Shown: positions 57,297-64,000 of the stretch, piece after piece
Layout of the letters: every line of letters starts with the position of its first letter
How positions within the stretch are numbered: the first letter of the stretch is position 1
NCBI GenBank assembly: GCA_016713535.1
Contig: JADJOY010000027.1
Coordinates: forward strand, 1-64,000
From: Deltaproteobacteria bacterium
Lineage (GTDB): Bacteria; JADJOY01
Direction of reading: 5' to 3'
Length of the DNA: 64,000 nucleotides
Notes under the pieces: generated by a model
The model's input: only the letters and a program-made list of their open reading frames with translations
Database searches by the model: none
Told to the model about the DNA's origin: nothing
Made by a program: the position numbers and the translations under genes

Positions 57297-58235
57297 TCAG
57301 CCGGCCGAGGGCGCGTCCATCGCCGCCAGGATCCGGCCGACCACGGCGGAGTAGCCCTCGGGGGTCAGGTGCGCACAGTTGTCGAACCACCGCCCCGGTG
57401 GGCCGTTCTCGCCTCCCGGCACCGCCTCGCCACCACCATGGACGTCGAGCAGCGACACGAAGTGAACCCCTTCGCGCTCCGCCACCGCCGCGAGCATGGC
57501 ATCGAGAGTGCGCAGCACGTCGTTCACGTGCTTCTGCGCGGCGGCGTCCACGGGCGTCGCGAGCGAGCACGGAACGACCGGATCCCGGCTATCGGTGGGC
57601 ATGTACGGGTACGACGTGATGCCGATCCACTTCCACTCCCGATCGGCCCGGGCGATCTCCAGGGCGCGGGACAGGTTGCGTAGCAGCCGCTGGGCGACGT
57701 CCACGACGACCTTGGGCGTGGGCTGGGTGGGATCGAGGAGATCGTTGGTGATCGAGCCGAGGCTCAGCGCCTCGCCCGCCTCGACCCCACCGAGCGTCAT
57801 CACCAGCGTACGCGCGTTGGGGTGCGCCTTCAGCACCGTCACGAGCGGGGTGTTCCCCTTCGCCAGGCAGTCGTAGAAGAGGTGGCAGACCAGCGCGGGA
57901 CAGCGGTCCCGAACCGGATCGGTGATCGCCGCGATGCCGGCCTCGCGCCCCGCGTTGCCCGAGTTCACCACCACCTCGCCCCGCGCGGTGAGGCGCGCGG
58001 ACAGCTCGGTGCCGTAGCCCTCCAGCTCGTCGAGCCGATCCACGTTGCTGTCGCCGTAGAGGATGACGGTGGTGTTCGGATCGGGCCGCGTGGCCTCGGG
58101 GTAGCGCGTGTTGGGAAGCCCGCAGCAACCAGCGAGGAACGCCGCCAGCGGCAGCGCGGCGGCCCACGGCGCAACGGCGCGGCGAGCAGTCGCGGCGGGG
58201 CCGCGCGGCGAGCGAGATCGATCGAGCACGTGCAT
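57297..58235 (-). CDS. SGNH-hydrolase lipoprotein
   Basis: 312 aa. The signal peptide ends LAAFLAGC. The first block ILYGDSNVDRLDELEGYGTE is the GDS box of SGNH hydrolases; VVVNSGNAGREAGIA and VMTLGGVEAGEALSLG are later blocks, and DNCAHLTPEGYSAVVGRIL carries the final D-x-x-H-like site. The family cleaves acyl or acetyl esters of lipids or polysaccharides. It is the second gene of a two-gene operon, nine bases after the arylsulfotransferase-like gene. Confidence 0.85.
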   Translation of the reverse strand: MHVLDRSRSPRGPAATARRAVAPWAAALPLAAFLAGCCGLPNTRYPEATRPDPNTTVILYGDSNVDRLDELEGYGTELSARLTARGEVVVNSGNAGREAGIAAITDPVRDRCPALVCHLFYDCLAKGNTPLVTVLKAHPNARTLVMTLGGVEAGEALSLGSITNDLLDPTQPTPKVVVDVAQRLLRNLSRALEIARADREWKWIGITSYPYMPTDSRDPVVPCSLATPVDAAAQKHVNDVLRTLDAMLAAVAEREGVHFVSLLDVHGGGEAVPGGENGPPGRWFDNCAHLTPEGYSAVVGRILAAMDAPSAG

Positions 58236-58244
58236 CGTGGAGGT

Positions 58245-59717
58245 TCAGTCGAACGGATTCGCCCCGTCGGGGAGCTGATCGGACGACAGCCGCTGCGCGC
58301 GGTAGATCCAGTAGCCGGCGGGCCGCTGCCCGCTGCCGAGCTCGAGCTGCCAGAGCTTCTCGCCCTCGGCCGAGATCTCGATCAGCCGAGCGGGCTTGCC
58401 GAGCACCGTCCCGCCCACTCCGGACGTGATCAGGAGGTGCCCGTTCGCGAGCCGATCCACGTCACCGAGGGCGGGGTCGTAGAACTTGGCGTCGTCGCGC
58501 CACTCGAAGTTCGGCGTGACGGTGCCCGCGGCCGCATCCCAGGCGAAGCCCGCGACCCGCGACCAGCCGCGGTCGAGGCCGTTGTCGAAATAGAGCAGCG
58601 AGCCGTCGTCGTCGATCTCGGGCGCGTGCTGGTGATCCATGAGCTCCTCGCCGCCGAGACCGGTCTCGCCGAAGGTGGCGCGCACCTCGCCGGACGGGTA
58701 ATCGATCGCGAGCAGCCGGCTCAGGTTGCGCACCGAGAGCCAGATCAAGCGCCGCTTCGGGTCCCACGCGAGCGCGTTGCAGTGGGTCCAGTCCTGGCCC
58801 TGGCCGTTCACGCCCGGCAACAACAGGTCGATGCCGTTGAAGTCGGTGACGGGGATGTGGTCGAAGATGTTCCACGACCACGTCACCTGGTTGGTCGCCG
58901 GGTCGACCAGCTCGATGCCGTCGCCTTCGAACGGCGTTCCGAGCACCTCGCGGACCACGGTGGTGAGGTAGAGGTAGCGGTCGTCGGGGCCGACCGTCAG
59001 GTCGTGGTGGACCAGCGCGCCGTCGCGGCTTCGCCACGAGGATGCGCCGTCCCAGCTCGACTCGAAGGCTTGGCTCGGGCCGCCGTTCGGCGAGTAGACG
59101 TAGCGCAGCCGCCCGTCGGCGCCGACCCACGCGTCGGTCACGAACCCGGCCGGGAAACGCCGCCACCACACCACCTCGCCGTGGGCGTTGACGACGAGGA
59201 GCGCGGCGACGCGGTCCTCCTGCTGCGGCGGGAGCGGATCCTGGATGTTGAAGAGCGTGTAGCCGCCACCACCGCGAGCGGCGTCGAGGATCGGGACCGC
59301 GGCGCGCGGGAGGTCGTCGGGAAGCGGAACGGCGTGGAAGCGCGAGTCGGCGCGGCCGAGGGAAAGCCCCGCGCCGTCGAGAGCCTCGACGCGCACGTAG
59401 ACGCGCTGGCCGGCGTCGTAAGGGGCGGAGAGCGTGAGCTCGGGGACGGCGGTGGTCGCGGCCTCGATCGACTGCGTGTGCGCGTCGTCGGCGAAGGCTT
59501 CGACGCGATAGCTCGCGGCCGGCTCGCCGAGACCCGCCCACACGAGCCGCGGGTGCTCGGAGTTCGCGGCGCCGTCCGTCGACGGCGCGATCAAGCGCAG
59601 CTCGTGGCGGTTGCTCACGGCCGCACCGCTCGAGCCGCAGCCGGCCAGCGCGCCAGCGATCGCGCCGACCGTCATCCACGAAGAGAGTCGACCGCGAAGC
59701 TTCATTGCGAGGTCCAT
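58245..59717 (-). CDS. Arylsulfotransferase-like (ASST family) lipoprotein
   Basis: 490 aa from ATG 59717, with a second start at 59705; the signal peptide ends GAIAGALAGC. An N-terminal Fn3/Ig-like domain (LRLIAPSTDGAANSEHPRLV and AAYRVEAFADDAHTQSIE-like) is followed by a beta-propeller with VVNAHGEVVWWRRFP, ALVHHDLTVGPDDRYLYLTT, PATNQVTWSWNIFDHIPVTD, DWTHCNALAWDPKRRLIWLS, DHQHAPEIDDDGSLLYFDNG and VDRLANGHLLITSGVGG. This is the architecture of ASST-type sulfotransferases, which move sulfate between aryl groups; the catalytic His would be one of the HHD or HCN histidines. Enzymatic activity is not certain, because many relatives are unproven. Confidence 0.8.
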   Translation of the reverse strand: MDLAMKLRGRLSSWMTVGAIAGALAGCGSSGAAVSNRHELRLIAPSTDGAANSEHPRLVWAGLGEPAASYRVEAFADDAHTQSIEAATTAVPELTLSAPYDAGQRVYVRVEALDGAGLSLGRADSRFHAVPLPDDLPRAAVPILDAARGGGGYTLFNIQDPLPPQQEDRVAALLVVNAHGEVVWWRRFPAGFVTDAWVGADGRLRYVYSPNGGPSQAFESSWDGASSWRSRDGALVHHDLTVGPDDRYLYLTTVVREVLGTPFEGDGIELVDPATNQVTWSWNIFDHIPVTDFNGIDLLLPGVNGQGQDWTHCNALAWDPKRRLIWLSVRNLSRLLAIDYPSGEVRATFGETGLGGEELMDHQHAPEIDDDGSLLYFDNGLDRGWSRVAGFAWDAAAGTVTPNFEWRDDAKFYDPALGDVDRLANGHLLITSGVGGTVLGKPARLIEISAEGEKLWQLELGSGQRPAGYWIYRAQRLSSDQLPDGANPFD

Positions 59718-59979
59718 GGGCCACGACGCAGCGCGGCACAGGGGCCTCGGATCCAAGCAGACGGGGCCGTTCCTGTCACCTCGCGCGGCACGTGTCCCTC
59801 CGGCGGAGTCGGCGGCGCGAGGGACCCGCGCCGCCTCCACCCCATCGGAGCCTCGGGGCGAGCGTGAGCTCGCCCGATTTCTCGATCGGCGATCCGCTCC
59901 ACGGTCGCAGTTCCGACGATCCCGATCGCGGGCGGCCTCGCGGCCGCCCCTACACACCCACGGAACCCACCATTCGTGG

Positions 59980-60110
59980 GACGCGCCGTTCGAGCCCGGC
60001 CGTACAGCGATCGACGGGAGCGTCGATGCAACGCCGTCCCGGATCGCCGGTCGCGCGGAGCGCGACACGCCAGGCCGGGGGAGGGGCACGCGTCGCGTGC
60101 CCGGCGATAC
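59980..60110. repeat. Complete cloverleaf element with its long left module
   Basis: It starts with CCCGGCCGTACAGCGATCGA and a GATGCAACGCCGTCC segment, then the element proper at 60041-60110: GGATCGCC, GGTCGCGCGGAGCGCGAC, a short loop, GGAG, GGGCACGCGTCGCGTGCCC, GGCGATAC. The rest of the gap from 59740 is GC-rich and holds no gene I can support. Confidence 0.85.
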
Positions 60111-60172
60111 GACGGTGCGCGCGCATCGGCGTGATCGCCGATCCCGGGCGGGCCTCCGCCGACGGGCGATCG

Positions 60173-63100
60173 CTACGCGGTCACGGCGCGCATCCGCAAC
60201 CGGCGCGACCGGCGCCGCTCCCGCCGTCGTCGCCGCATCGCGGTCCAGCCCGCGCTCACCGACGCACACATCGCCGAGCCCTCGCCGGCGCCGCCGCCCA
60301 CCGCGCCGCAGCTCAGCGTGTCGCACGCGTTGCCCACGCCGTCTCCGTCCTGATCTTCCTGGCCGGGGTTCGCGAGGTTCGGGCAGTTGTCGCACGCGTC
60401 ACCGACGCCGTCGTGATCGCCATCCGCGGCGCCGCAGGCACTCGCCCCGCCGCCGAAGCTGCGCACCACGGTGGTGCGGTGCCCCGCGTGATCCGCGACG
60501 CTCACCGTGACGGTCGCGTCGGCGGCCGCCAGGTCCACCGCGGCGCCGAGCGCCACCGCCGCCACTCCGCCCTCGATCGCCGCCACCCCCGCCGCCACGT
60601 TCGCCCCCGCGGCGTGCCCGCCGATCGCGACGTCGAACGTGACCGAGAGGCTCGCGGGATCGATCCCCGACTCGAGGTCGTAGGTGCCGACGTGGAGCGC
60701 GCTCACCGCGCCCGCGTGCCCCTCCTCGACGGTCGGGCTCACCCACAGCGTGGGCCGCAGGTCGTCCTCGAACCAGCCCCACGGCGAGCCCTGGTCGAGC
60801 GGCGCGCCGAGGTCGATCCAGCGCGCGATCGTGAGCTTCTCGCTCCACGTGAGCCCGCGCAGCGTGTCGAGGTGCGGATGGATCGGGTCCGTGGCGGGCG
60901 AGTAGTCGACGTCGCCGCCGCGCGTCGCGTTGGTGCGTCCGTCGAGGCGCGCACCGAACACCTTCCACGCGAGCAAGCTCTGGCGCGACTGGTACGAGCG
61001 CAGGTAGCGGGTCTGCTGCGGCGCCAGGAAATACGTGTCGCCGCTCCCCGCCGGCGCGCCCAGCCCGTACTTCGGGCAGCCGTCGATGTTGGCGTCGGCG
61101 ACCAGCCGGTAATACGTGCCCGGCAGCGTCGTCCCCGCGCACGTCACGGTGGCGCCGTCGGCGTGCAGGTCGAGCCGCCCGTCGGTGGTGTCGCTCGTGT
61201 GGCAGCCCGAGCAGCGCGCGGCGAGGATCGGCTTCACGTCGCGCCCGTACTCGACCGTCACCTGACGCGCCCCGGACGTCGCCACGCCGGGACTCCCGCC
61301 CAGCCCGCTCGGCGTGAGCAGCGGCGTCGCCAGCGCGAGGTCGGTGGGCGCGAACCCCGGCTGACCGGCCACGGTGCTCGCGAAGTCGAGCGGCTCCTTG
61401 CTGTGGGCGTGGCAGCCGCCGCAGTTGGTGCGGACCTCGCCGGGGCGCACCTGGTGCCAGGTCTGCGCCATGTTGAGCACCATGCCGTTGCGGTCGAGGG
61501 TCTGGAACGTGAACGGCACGTCGGCGGGGATGCGCACCAGGAACGAGGTGTCGACGTAGCCCTGCGCGTCGATCACGCCCTCGTGGCGCACCGGCACCTC
61601 GCCCAGGATCCGCAGGCGCTCGTTCCCGGTGTTGGTGAACGCGACGCCGCCGTTCGGATAGCTGCGGTCGGTCGAGGGCAGCATGCCGAGCAGCCGCACC
61701 GCGTAGATGTCGTCCTCGTCGTAGAGCCCGGCGTCGGCGCCCTGCGCGAGCCACGCCCAGAGCGGCTCGTGGGTCGCGTTCATCGGGTCGGGATCGCCAC
61801 CGCTCGCCGGGACGCGCGGGTCGGTGTCCCGCCACGTCAGCGACGACGAGCCCACCAGCCCGAACGGCGAGTGCGCAGGCAGGCTCGGCGCCGCCGCGCC
61901 GCCGCCCGGGTTCGCGAGCGCCGGCCACACCAGCGGCTGCGCGTGGCCCGGGAAGAGCGTCGCGTAGCTCACCAGCGCCCTCGGGAACATCTCGTTCACG
62001 CCCGGCTCGTCGGCCAGCTTCACGAGCGCCGCGGGCGAGGCGCTCGACGCTCCGTCGGGCAGCAGATACAGGCCGCCCTGGTAGACCGGCTCGTCCTGGG
62101 ACGACCACACCCCGTTGTGGTTCGCGGGGCCCGGCGAATACACGAGCAGCAGGTCGGCGTCCGGCGCCACGGACGGGTGCGTGACCTTGCCGTTGCGCTG
62201 CGCGGGGGCACAGCTCGGTGCGTTCGCCGAGCCGTACGCGTTGTCTTCCTGGCCGGGACACGGCGCGGGGTAGTCCTCGGGGTGCGTCCACGGCGTCAGC
62301 GACACCTGGCCCACGCGCTCGAGCGGGATCGCCGCCGCGGCGTCGTTCACCGCGCGGAAGTCGGGCCCCGCCGGGTCGATCGGGTAGCGCACCAGGTCGC
62401 CGAAGCCGTTGTTGTTGAGGTTGTAGTAGCGCGCGGTGACGACGTCGCCGTCGGGCATCTGGGTCATGAAGTGGTGCGTCAGCGCCAGCTCGCCGAAGCC
62501 CGAGAGCGGCGCGAAGCCGGTGCCGTCGGGCGCGATCAACCACAGCGGGAAGATCCGCATGTCGCGCGCGCCCTGGCTCTCCCAGCTCGTCCACGCGAGG
62601 CGGCCGTCGAGGAGCTGGTACGGATGGAGCGCCTGGGAGTTGTTGAGGTAGCCGAGCTCCGCGACGTTGCGCCCGTCCCAGTCCATGGTGAAGAGCTGCA
62701 GCACTCGCTCGGCGCCGTTGAAGCTGCGCGGCGGCAGGAAGTCGTTGCGGCTCGACGTGAACACGATCGCCGGCCGCGCCAGGCTCGGGCGCGCCACGAA
62801 CGCCGGGCCGACGTTGAACACGCCGACGTTCGGGCAGTTGGTGTACGGCAGCCGCGCAGTCGAAGTCCGGCGCCGTTGCCGGTGTTGGGGGTCAGCTCCT
62901 GGTGGGTGAGCCGCACCGCGGTCTTGGTGGCGACCTCGAGCCGGTAGAGGTCGGCGCCGAGGCGCGAAAGGCAACCCTGATCGGTGCCGTAGGTCGAGCA
63001 GCGCTGCGGGTTCACGTCCGAGGAGTCGTGGTAGTAGGCGAACACCACCCAGCGGCCGTCGAACGAGACGCTGGGGTCCTGCACCGCGCCATGGCCGAGG

Positions 63101-63420
63101 GGCGCGTCGAGGAGCGGCTGGTGGCGGGCCAGCGGGAAGAGCACCTCCTCGGTGCAGTCCGGATGGAGCACGCGCAGGTCGGAACCAGGGTCCGGCGTGA
63201 GCGGCCGCACCGTGTCGGGCCACAGCGTGTTCTGCGACAGCAGATCGCCGAACCGCGGCGCGTGGACGTAGACGACGTCGTACGCGACCCGCCCGGGTGT
63301 GCAGCCGACGACCGGCGCGGCGGCACGCGCGGGCTCCACGGTCGCGACGGCCGCGAGCAGCGCGAGCGTCCCCGCGACGACAACGAAACGACCTCGTTTC
63401 CTTCGATCGTGACTCTGCAA
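60173..63420 (-). CDS. HzsA-like two-heme cytochrome with thrombospondin type 3 tail (frameshift near 62860)
   Basis: About 1080 aa when joined, from TTG 63420 (preceded by GAGGGGAGA). The signal peptide ends AVATVEPARA. The body reads like the middle domain of hydrazine synthase alpha relatives: YVHAPRFGDLLSQNTLWPDT, FTMDWDGRNVAELGYLNNSQ, LHPYQLLDGRLAWTSWESQG and GDVVTARYYNLNNNGFGDLV. Two c-type heme sites follow: NCGGCHAHS (about 61410) and ARCSGCHTSD (about 61205). The C-terminus has two TSP3 units (DGDHDGVGDACDNCPNLANP) and a very basic tail. The sense shifts near 62860 by one missing base. It is a periplasmic or surface electron-transfer protein; hydrazine chemistry is not implied. Confidence 0.78.
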
Positions 63421-64000
63421 CGCGTCTCCCCTCTTCCCCCGAGGTAACCCATGAAGCGCAGCAAGCGTGGTGCCCTCGGGCACGTCGCCCGACGCGCGCC
63501 GGCGAGACAATTCCGGCGGCGAGACCGAGCGGCGCGTGCTCCGGAAAGAACGCCGACGCGGCGCGGAGTTGAGCACGGCGCGCGCGTGCACGCCACCGGC
63601 GCGAGCCCGCTCGCGCGATCGCGGCGGTGGATCGTCGGCGAACGCGCGCGTCAACGATCCGTCACGCTCACTGACGTTTCGCGTCACCGGCGCCGGAGGC
63701 GAAGCGAGCGCGCTCCAGCCGATCGATCCGCGCCGTACAGGGATCGACGCCCTCGTCTACGCGACACCGAAGCGTATCGCCGGTCGCGCGACGCGCGACC
63801 CTCCACACCGGGAGGGGCACGCGTCGCGTGCCCGGCGATACGACGGTGCGTGGGCGACGACGCGAAGGCCGATCCCCGTTCGAGCCCGGCCGTACAGCGA
63901 TCGACGGGAGCGCCGATGCAACGCCGTCCCGTATTGCCGGTCGCGCGGAGCGCGACGCTCCAGGGGGTCGTTCTCGATTGCCAGCACGTTGGTCTGGAGC
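63421..64000. repeat. Intergenic region with a complete 68-bp cloverleaf element and a further half copy
   Basis: 63774-63841 is the most compact complete element of the window: GTATCGCC (63774), palindrome A (63782-63800), CTCC, the loop ACACCG, GGAG, palindrome B (63815-63833), GGCGATAC. The long left module occurs before it (63731) and again at 63890, where it leads to another A half at 63930-63960. Bases 63421-63730 hold no supported gene; an ATG at 63450 opens a frame that is only Arg-rich noise. Confidence 0.85.

Noticed and set aside
63450-64000. A gene starting ATG at 63450
   Set aside because: The translation is Arg-rich without motifs and runs into the repeat element; no ribosome-binding site supports it.
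1-64000. tRNA or rRNA genes
   Set aside because: I looked for typical tRNA arms and conserved rRNA segments and saw none; the cloverleaf-like repeat lacks the TTC and CCA features of a tRNA.

Overview
GENERAL. This is a high-GC chromosomal segment (roughly 70% G+C by eye). It has many predicted lipoproteins, outer-membrane barrels, thrombospondin-type-3 and MopE-like calcium/metal motifs, a hybrid histidine kinase and a c-type cytochrome with a hydrazine-synthase-alpha-like body. The gene style suggests a Gram-negative bacterium of the former Deltaproteobacteria (Myxococcota or a relative), probably an uncultured one. No marker gene here fixes the taxonomy. Several core genes are interrupted by what look like missing single bases, and one 1.1-kb tract is nearly pure G and C, so the assembly probably contains residual errors.

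LAYOUT. 0-12.3 kb: the start of a TIR-domain gene running off the left edge; a secreted lipase with its membrane-anchored foldase; a TerB-like protein; a secreted TSP3 protein; an XRE regulator joined to a sugar-hydrolase-like region behind four 22-23-bp iterons; a large alpha/beta-hydrolase lipoprotein; an outer-membrane barrel. 12.4-16.4 kb: small genes in a repeat-rich stretch, with a PKD/MopE protein, a cold-shock protein with a structured leader and a clear terminator, and an intact/deleted pair of a phage-ABA-sandwich-like gene. 16.4-32.8 kb: an accessory region of visibly lower GC in its middle. It holds a VapC-type toxin-antitoxin pair, an orphan ribbon-helix-helix gene with a palindromic operator, a decayed JmjC-like gene, a decayed TIR gene, the wreck of one very large gene (about 3.7 kb, with a possible nuclease-like N-terminus), two ISL3-family elements, immunity-like small genes (DUF6714-like, SF0329-like) and a Sel1 protein. 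33-37.5 kb: ordinary metabolic and envelope genes. 37.6-39.3 kb: a tandem array of about ten 175-bp repeats. 39.5-49.3 kb: a hybrid histidine kinase divergent from a three-gene operon (large transglutaminase/DUF2126, ATP-grasp/alpha-E fusion, small transglutaminase). 49.3-50.5 kb: repeats and the GC-only tract. 50.6-52.4 kb: a YbgA-type protein and RibA behind an AT-rich promoter. 52.4-53.2 kb: a second tandem array (235-bp unit). 53.3-64 kb: lipoprotein hydrolases, a sialidase, an SGNH hydrolase, an arylsulfotransferase-like protein and a two-heme HzsA-like cytochrome.

MAIN OBSERVATION. The window is seeded with one structured repeat. In its simplest copy (63774-63841, 68 bp) an 8-bp outer stem encloses two perfect 19-nt palindromes and a small central stem-loop, which predicts a cloverleaf-like four-way junction. 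Full copies, half copies and copies with the internal parts in reversed order occur across the window. Two loci have amplified the element in tandem. It resembles the REPIN class in layout, but no REP transposase (RAYT) is visible here.
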